Of a DNA stretch of 64,000 nucleotides, positions 1-7,934 are shown one piece after another. Under the pieces are notes generated by a model. The model was not told where the DNA came from and did no database searches. It was given only the letters and a program-made list of their open reading frames with translations. This stretch comes from Nitrospira sp. Its GTDB lineage: Bacteria > Nitrospirota > Nitrospiria > Nitrospirales > Nitrospiraceae. Location: positions 4,416,800-4,480,799 of the forward strand of contig CP126122.1 in the NCBI GenBank assembly GCA_030123565.1, given 5' to 3'. A program made the position numbers and the translations under genes. Positions within the stretch are counted from its first letter, which is position 1; each line of letters begins with the position of its first letter.

Positions 1-1919
1 GCACGTCGTTGCGCAACAACTTCCACCATCGCGGCATCAACATCCTGATCAACGGGATTTTCTTCGGCGATGCCGACGGCTTTTCGGACTTTGAATCGAT
101 CGACCTGTTGGCCTACGAGCGCATCGAGGTCTACAAGGGCGCCAACGCCTTGCGTTACGGCGCGAACACCATCGGCGGTGCGATCAACCTGGTGCCCCGC
201 ACCGGCTACAACGCCTCGACCCTGCAGATGCGGATGCTGGCCGGCAGCTTCGGCATGGTGAGCGGCCAAGTTTCCAGCGGGAAGGTGCTGCAACCCTTCC
301 AGGTCGGCAACATGAGCGCGACGATGGACTACTACATCAGCGTGTCCGGCAATCGCCAGGATGGATTCCAAGACAACAACCAGCAGGCCAGGGAGCGCGT
401 CAATGCCAACATCGGCATTCAGTTGGGCAATCACCAGGAAATACGCGCCTACTTTCTCCAGGCGAATGTGGCAGAGCGCATTCCCGGCTCACTGACCAAT
501 CAACAGCTGTTTTCCAATCGGCAACAGGCCGGCGGACAAAGCCCTCCCGGAACCCCGCCGTTTTTTGCCTGTAACCTGAGTAACCAGGTCTGTAATTACG
601 GGCGCTACTACAATTTGCAGCGTATCGGGATCGCCTACCGTAACGAGTTTGCAGCCAATCAATATGTCGAGATCGTGCCGTACTTCTCGAACCAATATGT
701 GGACCATCCGATTTTCCAGACGATCAGGCAGGAAAACAACAATGTGGGCGGAGAGTTCCGGTACGTCAATTCCAATTCACTGTTCGGTAAAAACAACTCC
801 TTCGTCGTGGGGGTCCAGCCGCGGTACGGCAATCAGCGTCAGCAACGGTTCGTCAATATCAACGGCAGCATCGGGGCGATGACGCAGAACTACACGGCCA
901 AGACCACGTACTTCGGCGTCTATGCCGAGGATGCCTTCGATGCGACCAAGGATTTCACGATCGTGATCGGCGGCCGCTGGGATTACAGCGGGCGTCAGGC
1001 GACGGTGGATAACTTCGGGCCGGCCGGGAACCCGTTCAACCCCAATACGCCGTCCACGCCGACCGGCACCCAGCGGCCGCTGCAACATTTCGATGCGATC
1101 AACCCGAAGCTCGGATTCGTCTATCGCACGACGCCGACTTCGCAACTGTATTTCAACGCGAGCCGGGCCTATGAGGCGCCGCTCAATCTGGAGTTGCTGT
1201 CTTCGGTCAATGCGAACGGCAGCGCCAACACCGGCTTCCTGAATCTCGATGCGCAACGGGCCTGGCAGTTGGAACTCGGTCACCGGGGAGCGTCGGCCGA
1301 TAAACGCTACAGCTGGGATGTCACGGTCTACAATCTCGAGATGCAAAAAGAGATTCTGGCGTCGAACATCAACAACCAGAGTACGTTTCAGAACGCCAAC
1401 GGGACGCGCCACACAGGCGTGGAGGTCGGCGGCGGAATGGTTTTGACGAAGGGACTGTTCGCGCAGGGTGGAGCCGGCAAGGAGGACAGCCTGCAGACGC
1501 GCGTGGCCTATACCTGGTCGCGCTTCAAGTTCACCGACGATGTGCGGGGGGGAGGCATCGGCGGTCCCAACGTCTTGATTGCGAAAGACGGCAATACGGT
1601 CGCCGGTGCGCCGGAACATAACCTGAACCTGGAGCTTCGATACGACCATCCGGCCGGTTGGTGGATCGCGCCGAATTTCGAGTGGTCCTTGTCAGGGTTC
1701 TATACCGACTATCTCAACACGGTGAAGAATCCGTCTTATTTCGTCGTCAACCTGCGTTCCGGGTACAACATCGGTGACCATTGGACCCTCTTTGCCGAAG
1801 GCCGCAACTTGACCGACAAGACCTACGCCGGAGCGGTGGTCGTCAACGATCAGTTCAATCGGTTCGCCAATCCCGGATTGGGCATCAGTGGATTCGCGGG
1901 GGTGGAATACAAGTTCTAG
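1..1919 (+). CDS. TonB-dependent outer-membrane receptor, FecA-like, 5' truncated by window edge
   Basis: The reading frame is open from base 3 and has no credible start in the window, so the gene begins upstream and the signal peptide, TonB box and first half of the plug are missing. What is visible starts in the plug: RGINILINGIFFGDADG, then the conserved ERIEVYKGANALRYGANTIGG-type segment (the V-x-KG-x-x-A-x-x-YG signature of siderophore receptors). About 560 residues of beta-barrel follow. The protein ends in FAGVEYKF, with the terminal aromatic expected for BAM-dependent insertion. FecA/PsuA-type receptors import ferric siderophores or citrate. The exact ligand cannot be told from sequence. 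Confidence 0.9.
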   Translation, partial: TSLRNNFHHRGINILINGIFFGDADGFSDFESIDLLAYERIEVYKGANALRYGANTIGGAINLVPRTGYNASTLQMRMLAGSFGMVSGQVSSGKVLQPFQVGNMSATMDYYISVSGNRQDGFQDNNQQARERVNANIGIQLGNHQEIRAYFLQANVAERIPGSLTNQQLFSNRQQAGGQSPPGTPPFFACNLSNQVCNYGRYYNLQRIGIAYRNEFAANQYVEIVPYFSNQYVDHPIFQTIRQENNNVGGEFRYVNSNSLFGKNNSFVVGVQPRYGNQRQQRFVNINGSIGAMTQNYTAKTTYFGVYAEDAFDATKDFTIVIGGRWDYSGRQATVDNFGPAGNPFNPNTPSTPTGTQRPLQHFDAINPKLGFVYRTTPTSQLYFNASRAYEAPLNLELLSSVNANGSANTGFLNLDAQRAWQLELGHRGASADKRYSWDVTVYNLEMQKEILASNINNQSTFQNANGTRHTGVEVGGGMVLTKGLFAQGGAGKEDSLQTRVAYTWSRFKFTDDVRGGGIGGPNVLIAKDGNTVAGAPEHNLNLELRYDHPAGWWIAPNFEWSLSGFYTDYLNTVKNPSYFVVNLRSGYNIGDHWTLFAEGRNLTDKTYAGAVVVNDQFNRFANPGLGISGFAGVEYKF

Positions 1920-1920
1920 T

Positions 1921-2030
1921 CTCCTGGTCTCTGAAGTTCGTGGAGTCGATCCGCGAGGCGGCTTCCCCTCTTCCTCCCCTCTCCCCACCGGGGAGAGGGC
2001 CAGGGTGAGGGGCTAAACCGCAGCGGGCCT
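1921..2030. repeat. Intergenic repeat unit A, copy 1 (hairpin CTCTCCCC/GGGGAGAG)
   Basis: The sequence starting at GGTCTCTGAAGTTCGT and running through a C-rich hairpin (CCCTCTCCCCACCGGGGAGAGG) to GGGGCTAAACCGC recurs in the same order with mismatches at about 25101-25210. Both copies sit between genes. The C/T-rich hairpin resembles REP-like elements common in high-GC genomes. It also lies just after the receptor stop codon, so it may act as a transcription terminator. Confidence 0.6.
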
Positions 2031-2160
2031 CCGGCCCTTCCCCGAGGGCTCGGGCCACAATATGCGCAATATGCAATAGACGGCCGCCTGGTGAACGTGT
2101 GATAACTAGACCTGTCGGCGTCTCTGGATGGGGTAATTCAGGGATGGGCCGTGCCGGACC

Positions 2161-4128
2161 ATGTACGGACTGTTTGTCATGCTGTTGGTCGCCTGGTGCG
2201 TGGAATCAGCCCACGCGGTTTCGGGGACCGTCCCTCCGCCGACTGAAGCCTTCGCGGCCCTCCCGCGCATCTCCTCGATTCAACTGTCCCCTTCGGGCAC
2301 ACATCTGGCGGTGTTGCGGAATCAGGATGGGAAGACCGTCCTGGAAGTTCAAACCGTCACCGGTCAGGACGCGCATCGCGTCGTCACCACCGACAATCGG
2401 GACTCTGTCGTCACCTGGTTCCAGTGGGTGAACGACGAACGCCTCCTGGTTGCTATCCGATTCGCGGATCAGCGCGAGGGGATCGACTCACAGGAGACGC
2501 GACTGGTGGGGGTCAACCGGGACGGGACGCAGCGGAACGAGAATTTGTTCAAGCAATCCTCCTTGCCTTCCATCTTCGGAAAGAAACATGTACCTCAGAT
2601 TCAGGACCATATCGTGGGAGCCGTGCCGGGCGATCCTCGGCAGGTCTTGATCGCGCTCGACCTGGAACGGCCGCTGTCGCCGGATGTGTACAGGCTGGAT
2701 GTGTATTCCGGTGACCGGCGGCTGGTGCAGGCGAATCCCGGGCTGAAGCCGGGGGTGCGCAATGTGTTGCAGTGGATTGCCGATCGTGAGGGACAGGTGC
2801 GGGCCGGGGTCGGCCAATTCGGGACCACGGTCCATGTGATCGTGAAACCGCCGGAGTCCAGCGTTTGGCGCGACCTTGCCGAGTACGACCTGGCGAAAGA
2901 AACCGGCTTGATGCCCTTGGCCTTCGATGCCGATCCCGCCTGGCTGTACGTGCGGGATCAACATCGAGGAAGGGCGGCGATTTTCAAGGTCAACATCGCC
3001 GGCGATCCCACGGTCGATCGCAGGCTGGTGGCGGCAGATCCGAAATTCGATCTGGCCGGCGACCTGGTCTATGCGCCGGGGCGGCGGAAAATCATCGGCG
3101 TCCGGTACAGCGCGGAGGATTTGCGGGTACTGTTTTGGGATTTCGACGCCCAGCGCCTTCAGGCTCGCATCGACCGCGCGATTCCAGGGCGCGCCAACGT
3201 CATTCACAGCAGCAGTGACGACGGGCACTTGCACATCGTGAAATCGAACGGTCCGGCGCAGCCGCCGTATTGGTACCTGTTCGACGAGCGTGACGGCCGC
3301 CTGGTGCTGATCGGTAAGGCCTATCCCGATCTCGAAGGGGTCAATCTGCCCGCCCAGAAATCCGTCACCCTGGTCGCTCGTGATGGAAAAGAACTGCAGG
3401 CGCTCCTGACCCTTCCCAAGGATCACATCCCCAGCCGGCTTCCCCTGATTCTGTTTCCGCACGGCGGGCCTGCCGCGTACGAACGCGATGCCTTCAACTA
3501 TTGGACGCAGTGGTTCGCGAGCCGGGGGTGGGCGGTGTTGCAGGTCGACTTCCGCGTCTCCGACGGGTACGGAGAAGAGCTGCTGCGGGCCGGGTTCCAG
3601 CGCTGGGGGCTCGCGATGCAGGACGACCTGACCGACGCGGTGCAATGGGCGATCCAAACAGGTCTCGCGAGCGCGAATCGGATCTGTATCGTCGGGTCCG
3701 GCTATGGTGGGTACGCGGCCTTGATGAGCCTGGTGAAGCAGCCGGATCTCTATCGCTGCGCCGTCAGCCTGGACGGCGTGACGGACTTGCCGCAACTTGT
3801 GGCGGACAGCCGCTGGTACCTGAATCAAAAGCAGGTGGTCGAGTCGCGCATCAGTGCCTGGTGGGGCGATCGCGAACGACTGCGGGAGACCTCGCCCCTC
3901 TACCATGCGCAGGACATCCGTGCGCCCCTCCTGCTGATCCATGGCGCCATGGACCGTATGGTGCCGGTTGCTCATGGACGGGCCATGGCCGAAGCCTTGA
4001 AAAAAGCCAAGGCCGAGACCTATCGCTATGTGGAACTTCCCCTCGCCGATCAGGCCCTCAGCCGTGAAGAGGATCGGCTGCAGGTGTTTGCCGAGCTGGA
4101 GCAATTCCTCACGAGTCATTTAGAGTAG
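2161..4128 (+). CDS. S9 (prolyl oligopeptidase) family protein lacking catalytic Ser and His; probable pseudo-peptidase
   Basis: 655 residues: a signal peptide (residues 1-19, ending ESAHA), a beta-propeller-like middle (TolB/WD40-type, about 40-390) and an alpha/beta-hydrolase C-terminal domain (about 400-655) with the HGGPAAYERDAFNYWTQWFA oxyanion region. Active S9 enzymes have G-x-S-Y-G-G-Y. Here the stretch reads IVGSGYGGYAAL, so the nucleophile position is Gly514 and a Ser sits one residue early. The Asp is kept (HGAMDRMVP, D598). The His position, normally D-H-W/G before SREE-R, is Gln631 (LADQALSREEDR). Two of three triad residues are therefore missing while the fold looks intact. A binding or regulatory role is plausible. 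It follows the FecA-like receptor but is separated from it by repeat A. Confidence 0.85.
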   Translation: MYGLFVMLLVAWCVESAHAVSGTVPPPTEAFAALPRISSIQLSPSGTHLAVLRNQDGKTVLEVQTVTGQDAHRVVTTDNRDSVVTWFQWVNDERLLVAIRFADQREGIDSQETRLVGVNRDGTQRNENLFKQSSLPSIFGKKHVPQIQDHIVGAVPGDPRQVLIALDLERPLSPDVYRLDVYSGDRRLVQANPGLKPGVRNVLQWIADREGQVRAGVGQFGTTVHVIVKPPESSVWRDLAEYDLAKETGLMPLAFDADPAWLYVRDQHRGRAAIFKVNIAGDPTVDRRLVAADPKFDLAGDLVYAPGRRKIIGVRYSAEDLRVLFWDFDAQRLQARIDRAIPGRANVIHSSSDDGHLHIVKSNGPAQPPYWYLFDERDGRLVLIGKAYPDLEGVNLPAQKSVTLVARDGKELQALLTLPKDHIPSRLPLILFPHGGPAAYERDAFNYWTQWFASRGWAVLQVDFRVSDGYGEELLRAGFQRWGLAMQDDLTDAVQWAIQTGLASANRICIVGSGYGGYAALMSLVKQPDLYRCAVSLDGVTDLPQLVADSRWYLNQKQVVESRISAWWGDRERLRETSPLYHAQDIRAPLLLIHGAMDRMVPVAHGRAMAEALKKAKAETYRYVELPLADQALSREEDRLQVFAELEQFLTSHLE

Positions 4129-4236
4129 GCGATAGGCTGGGATGCAGGTGATTTGTGTAGCATCCGTGAGCATCGGTCGGTAGACAAGTTCAGCGGAACG
4201 GCGTACAGGATAGGGGCGACTGAAGATGCTTCGCCC

Positions 4237-4641
4237 ATGATCAGATTGTCCGCTCAAACATCCGTTGCCGTCGCAGTGGGGATTGCCTGGGTCTATCTGG
4301 CTTTGGCGCTCGTGGCGCCAGGCTGCTCCTTCGCCCATCCGGCGCCGTCGAGCAGTCACCATCAACATTCCGGTACCGAATCACATTCCACCCTCTGTTC
4401 CTGGGCTTGCCAGGCGATCTCCGATGCCGGACCGGTCTCCCATGGAGAAGGCGGCAGGGTGTGGGCCGCTCAGTACCAGGCCTTCTCCACTTCTCCGTTC
4501 CTCCTCACGAGCCTGGACTACTTTTCCCTTTACGGTCGCGCGCCGCCGATCCCTGCGAGGGGAGAGTTCTGGCGGGGCGCACATCGCCGCGGGTTCTCGT
4601 CTCAATTGAAAATCTGTTCCGCATCGGCACCTGGCCTGTGA
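4237..4641 (+). CDS. Small exported/membrane hypothetical protein with His-rich segment
   Basis: 134 residues from ATG 4237; the frame is open further upstream but no membrane signal is gained there. The N-terminus (SVAVAVGIAWVYLALALVA) is a signal peptide or membrane anchor. It is followed by a His/Ser-rich stretch (HPAPSSSHHQHSG) and a CSWACQA motif. Small proteins with this layout (DUF2946-like) are often found near metal-uptake genes, and the Cys/His content would suit metal binding, but I cannot assign a family firmly. Lies between the S9 protein and a decayed TPR gene. Confidence 0.5.
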   Translation: MIRLSAQTSVAVAVGIAWVYLALALVAPGCSFAHPAPSSSHHQHSGTESHSTLCSWACQAISDAGPVSHGEGGRVWAAQYQAFSTSPFLLTSLDYFSLYGRAPPIPARGEFWRGAHRRGFSSQLKICSASAPGL

Positions 4642-4835
4642 CCTCCGCTGCCGGTTCCCTTGGTTTCGGTGATACAGCCTGCTTCATGCACGGGAACAAG
4701 CCCAGTCACCGGTGCTGAAGGCGGCTCGATCAGGTGGCACTGTGATGGAGGAGGTGCGGCGATGGGTGGTCTGTGAAACGGTGAGAAGCATGCGATCGGG
4801 TCCCGGAGTTGTGCACCCTTCTTCTGGACCTGTCC

Positions 4836-4866
4836 GGGGCGAGAGGGATGGCCTCCCCCTCGCCCC
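4836..4866. terminator. Hairpin GGGGCGAG...CTCGCCCC, possible terminator
   Basis: Perfect 8-bp arms (4836-4843 and 4859-4866) with extra pairing inside, placed in the 290-base gap after the small exported protein. There is no clear T tract, so intrinsic termination is uncertain. Nothing else is recognisable in 4642-4930. Confidence 0.35.
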
Positions 4867-4933
4867 GGCCCTTGTAGACTTGTGAGGCCATGTACGCAGC
4901 AACGACGACTCTTCGTGGCGGCAAGGTGAAGGG

Positions 4934-5475
4934 ATGAACTGCATGGTGCAGAGAAAATGGATCGGCAAGGGCGGCGGCATCGTGGAGTGGAGAAACGTTT
5001 GCGGCTTCAAGTTTCGACGCCTCCATGCCTGGGCCGAACCCTATTACCTGCGGGCGTTGGCCGTCCGGCGCCATCGATTCGGTGACGGCCACCCCGCGGT
5101 CGCGATGAGTTTGAACAATCTCGGGTGCCTCTATCAGGAGCAAGGTCTGTTCGCTTCTGCCCAACAGTCGTTGGACGAGCCTTGGCGATCGCCGAGCGGA
5201 CGGCCGGCCCGCAGGCAGCGTTGACCGGAACGATCATCGGCAACCTGGCCTTCCTGGTTGATCAGCAGGGCCTCTTCATTCAGGCGCAGTTCCTGTATCA
5301 GCAGGCCTTGGTGATCCAGCAACAGCAGCTGGGGTTGCAGCATCCGATGGTCGGGCTCTTGCTCGATTGCTATGCGCGGGTGCTCGTCTACGCCAGACGT
5401 CCGGTCGAAGCAGGGCTCTTTGCCGCCCGTGCGGCGTCGATTCGATCACGCGATGAGGCGGCGGATCGGAAGTGA
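4934..5475 (+). pseudogene. TPR-repeat protein fragment with frameshift
   Basis: Two overlapping frames together give a continuous run of Kinesin-light-chain-type TPR units: AEPYYLRALAVRRHRFGDGHPAVAMSLNNLG-type sequence in the first frame up to about 5178 (QQSLDE), then RALAIAERTAGPQ and further TPRs (ALVIQQQQLGLQHPMVG) in the next frame to 5475. The break is at TTGGACGAGCC near 5173-5183. Restoring one base would give SL-(D/E)-RALAIAE, so a 1-base deletion (or sequencing error) joins the frames. The N-terminus also starts in the middle of a repeat. A remnant of a longer TPR gene. Confidence 0.6.
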
Positions 5476-5632
5476 GAGACGGAAAGGCTTAAGTTCGGCG
5501 GTCGGCGGACCGGCAGGGTCGTTTCCGCCGGATCGAGAAAGGACGGTGCCCCATTTCATGATCGGTGGACTGGGCTCGATGGTTGGACTGCGTTGACCAC
5601 ACAGTGAGTCTCGATGAGGGAGGCGTAGACCC

Positions 5633-5977
5633 ATGCGCAAGCTTCTCACAGTCATGCTCCAGATGTTTCTGTTGGCCGGTGGATCGCAGGCCTTCGCCGC
5701 CGACGATTCGCTGGAACGGTTGTTGCGCGCGCAAGCCTTCAATAGAGAGTTCGAAGGGTTCGATTCCTATTTCGTCATCATCGAAGAGGATCATCCGCAG
5801 GCTGACGGCTCGCACGAAGTCGTGGCGGTCGCGAGCGGAAAATTTTCGGACAATATGAAGCGTATGAAGGTGTTGTTCCTGATCGTCGATGGTCACATTA
5901 TCGGTGGCCAGGTCTTGGAAGGCACAGGCCTGCCGCCCTGCTTGGCGCCGGAGCATCGTCCGTCCTCATCCCTTTAA
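5633..5977 (+). CDS. Exported conserved hypothetical protein
   Basis: 114 residues with a clear Sec signal peptide (MRKLLTVMLQMFLLAGGSQAFA, cleavage before ADDSL). The mature part is about 92 residues and acidic in the middle (FVIIEEDHPQADGSHEV). No catalytic motif is visible. It lies 18 bases before the cupredoxin-like gene and could be co-transcribed with it. I do not recognise the family. Confidence 0.55.
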   Translation: MRKLLTVMLQMFLLAGGSQAFAADDSLERLLRAQAFNREFEGFDSYFVIIEEDHPQADGSHEVVAVASGKFSDNMKRMKVLFLIVDGHIIGGQVLEGTGLPPCLAPEHRPSSSL

Positions 5978-5995
5978 CCAGACAGGAGGTTTCGT

Positions 5996-6475
5996 ATGCT
6001 GAGCAGGATTGCGGTCTTCTCGCTTGGAGTGCTGAGTCTGTTGTCGATCGGTACGTCGGCGTGGGCCCTACAGGCCGGCGGCGTGGAAGTCGGTGATCTG
6101 GAGACCGGTTCCGTCGTGGGACAGCCGTTCAAAGAACTGGAAGTCGATGTGCAGCTGTTCGCCGTCGATTTAGGACCGGTGAAGAGTTGGTATCCCCCGA
6201 CCACGGTGATCGATTTCAAGGTTCGACCTGGCCGGCCTCTGCTGATCAAGGTGATGAATACGTCGTCGAGCGAGCGGGGCTTTCAGATGACCGACCAATT
6301 GAATGCAGGCTCGCCCTTCGTGTTGAAGGCGGAAGTCGTGTTGAAGCCGGGTGAGACCAAGTACATCGGGGTTCCGACGAGCGACCTGTTTTATGCGACC
6401 CAGGGCAATACAATCTCCTACCACGACCACCTCAACCCAAAACAGCCGGGTGGAAAGTTGATCATGTTGAAGTAG
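5996..6475 (+). CDS. Periplasmic cupredoxin-like protein
   Basis: 159 residues, ATG 5996 preceded by a strong AGGAGG ribosome site at 5982. Signal peptide to about residue 25 (SIGTSAWA). The mature part is rich in beta-strand and ends FYATQGNTISYHDHLNP followed by GGKLIMLK, the layout of the last strands of cupredoxin-like domains. A single His pair (YHDH) is present but the Cys/Met of a type I copper site is not obvious, so copper binding is unproven. A terminator follows directly. Confidence 0.55.
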   Translation: MLSRIAVFSLGVLSLLSIGTSAWALQAGGVEVGDLETGSVVGQPFKELEVDVQLFAVDLGPVKSWYPPTTVIDFKVRPGRPLLIKVMNTSSSERGFQMTDQLNAGSPFVLKAEVVLKPGETKYIGVPTSDLFYATQGNTISYHDHLNPKQPGGKLIMLK

Positions 6476-6495
6476 CGTCCCGGTCCGCTGCGGCA

Positions 6496-6544
6496 GCGAC
6501 GCCCCGGTCACCATCGAGGATGGCCGGGGCGTTGCTGTTTCTTC
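6496..6544 (+). terminator. Rho-independent terminator after cupredoxin-like gene
   Basis: 12-bp stem GCGACGCCCCGG (6496-6507) with CCGGGGCGTTGC (6524-6535; one G-T pair), 16-base loop, then TGTTTCTT. It sits between convergent genes and ends transcription of the + strand gene. Confidence 0.75.
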
Positions 6545-6559
6545 AGGAAGCCTTGCCGG

Positions 6560-7123
6560 TTACCAGTAGTAAGGCCAGACACGCCCATAGGGGCCCCAAT
6601 AGGGATGCCAAAACGGGCTGTAGTAAGGAATGGGCCGGCTCCTCCACAGCATGGAGTCTTGTGGTTGCACCCAGGTTCGGAGGTTCTTGATGTCGATCAC
6701 CGGGTAGGTGTAGTCGGTCTCGTCGAGCGGCAGGGTGACCGTGCCGGTGATCTCGCCGATGACGGTGATGAACGTTCCGTGGGGAATGGTCGCGGGGTCG
6801 AGAAATTCCCGGTGCACCGCCACAAAACGTCCCTGGGATTTCATGAGGTCGATCGTCGGCTGCTGCGAATCGTTGAGCGGGAGTTGCAGCACTTCGATGC
6901 GTGTCCCGTCTTTCATGCGACGGGCCGCGAGCACCTGCCCGCCGAACACGAGGGTTTGCCCCCGGAAGGAATCCGGCGCGGCCTTGACCTGGGAAAACGG
7001 CGGTGTCTGTTGCCCGCCTTGCGTCGACTCGTGCGATTCGTTGGTCGATGCGCAGGCTGCCAGGACGACGCCGACCGCGAGGACGCCGATCCCTTGTAGA
7101 ACTTTGAGTCGCATCGCGGGCAT
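6560..7123 (-). CDS. Slp family outer-membrane lipoprotein
   Basis: 187 residues with a lipoprotein signal (GVLAVGVVLAACAS, lipobox LAAC with the modified Cys), then the Slp domain: PPFSQVKAAPDSFRGQ, GGQVLAARRMKDGTRIEVLQLPL, GRFVAV and the IGEITG core. The C-terminus is rich in Pro, Tyr and Trp. Slp proteins are starvation or stationary-phase-inducible outer-membrane lipoproteins of uncertain function. The start may be Met4 (7114) instead of Met1 (7123), because a TATAAT box on this strand overlaps Met1. Transcribed divergently from the DsbA-like gene. Confidence 0.8.
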   Translation of the reverse strand: MPAMRLKVLQGIGVLAVGVVLAACASTNESHESTQGGQQTPPFSQVKAAPDSFRGQTLVFGGQVLAARRMKDGTRIEVLQLPLNDSQQPTIDLMKSQGRFVAVHREFLDPATIPHGTFITVIGEITGTVTLPLDETDYTYPVIDIKNLRTWVQPQDSMLWRSRPIPYYSPFWHPYWGPYGRVWPYYW

Positions 7124-7167
7124 TATAACAGACGCACAAGAGCACGGGCATTGTTTATAATGCCCGC
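7116..7167. promoter_or_regulatory. Divergent promoter region inside a 13-bp perfect inverted repeat
   Basis: GCGGGCATTATAA (7116-7128) is exactly mirrored by TTATAATGCCCGC (7155-7167). Each arm carries a TATAAT hexamer pointing outward: 7156-7161 for the DsbA-like gene and the complement of 7122-7127 for slp. The symmetry could also bind a dimeric regulator that controls both directions. The -35 elements are weak. Confidence 0.5.
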
Positions 7168-7209
7168 AAGGCCTTCGAAACGGATCGCAGTTGGAAAGGA
7201 GTTCAGCGT

Positions 7210-7854
7210 ATGGTGAAGAGTCGTGGATGGCAAGGTTTGGTGGTCGGCGCCTTGATGGTGTTGGCGGCGGACTGGTTCGCCGGCACGGCGGCGGCCGGGA
7301 AGACGGAACTCAAGGGCACCTTCGAGTTGCTCAAGGATGAACCGTCGACGCACAAGCCGGGGAAGGTCCAGTTGGTGGAGTTTGCGGATTTTTACTGTCC
7401 GCATTGCCACCGGTTCGACGGCGAAGGTCTGGCGATTTTGGAAAAGGAATTCGGGAACAAGCTGGACGTCGTCATGGTGGGCTATCCGGTCATTCCGGGC
7501 AAATTGCCGACGGCGTTCGACATGTACGAACAGGCCAAGACCATGGGCAAGGGCAACGAGATGAAGCGGGCGCTCTTCCGGACCATCCATAAGGACAAGA
7601 TCGGCATCATCGATCGGGCCATCCGCGAGGTGCTGATCCGAGAGGTCGGTCTCGACCCGGTGGCGTTCGAAGCGGGGTTGTCCAGCGCCAAGCCGGCGAA
7701 GGCCTTCGAGGACGGACGGAAATGGGGCGATCGGATCAAGATTCAGCAGACACCCACCGTGTTGCTGGACGGCAACATCAAGGTCGAGCAAATTGACCCG
7801 GACAATTTGAAGGTTATTATTCACAGTATTCTGGATGGAGACGGGAAACGGTAG
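7210..7854 (+). CDS. DsbA-like thiol:disulfide oxidoreductase
   Basis: 214 residues, ATG 7210 with AAAGGAG upstream. Signal peptide (LMVLAADWFAGTAAAG), then a thioredoxin-fold domain starting VQLVEFADFYCPHCHRF with the CPHC redox site typical of DsbA. The helical insertion follows (KMYEQAKTMGK-like region), and the cis-Pro loop is QQTPTVLLDG. It would oxidise or shuffle cysteines of exported proteins. It sits upstream of copA, a Cys-rich membrane ATPase, with 80 bases between. Confidence 0.88.
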   Translation: MVKSRGWQGLVVGALMVLAADWFAGTAAAGKTELKGTFELLKDEPSTHKPGKVQLVEFADFYCPHCHRFDGEGLAILEKEFGNKLDVVMVGYPVIPGKLPTAFDMYEQAKTMGKGNEMKRALFRTIHKDKIGIIDRAIREVLIREVGLDPVAFEAGLSSAKPAKAFEDGRKWGDRIKIQQTPTVLLDGNIKVEQIDPDNLKVIIHSILDGDGKR

Positions 7855-7862
7855 CAACGCAC

Positions 7863-7915
7863 CGTATCTCGTGAAGCGAGAAGCGTCGTTCGTCGGACAC
7901 GAGATACGAACGACG
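7863..7915 (+). promoter_or_regulatory. Two overlapping hairpins in the leader before copA
   Basis: Hairpin 1 pairs CGTATCTCGTG (7863-7873) with CACGAGATACG (7898-7908). Hairpin 2 pairs CGTCGTTCGT (7884-7893) with ACGAACGACG (7906-7915). They share bases 7906-7908, so both cannot be fully formed together. This could act as an RNA switch ahead of copA, or be debris of a repeat; a related GAAGCG/ATCTCG motif occurs near 28877. Confidence 0.35.
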
Positions 7916-7934
7916 AGAAACGCGAGGCGAACCC

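Noticed and set aside
2488-4119. 543-codon open frame on the - strand opposite the S9 gene
   Set aside because: Shadow frame; no recognisable motif, and the + strand frame has signal peptide, propeller and hydrolase features.
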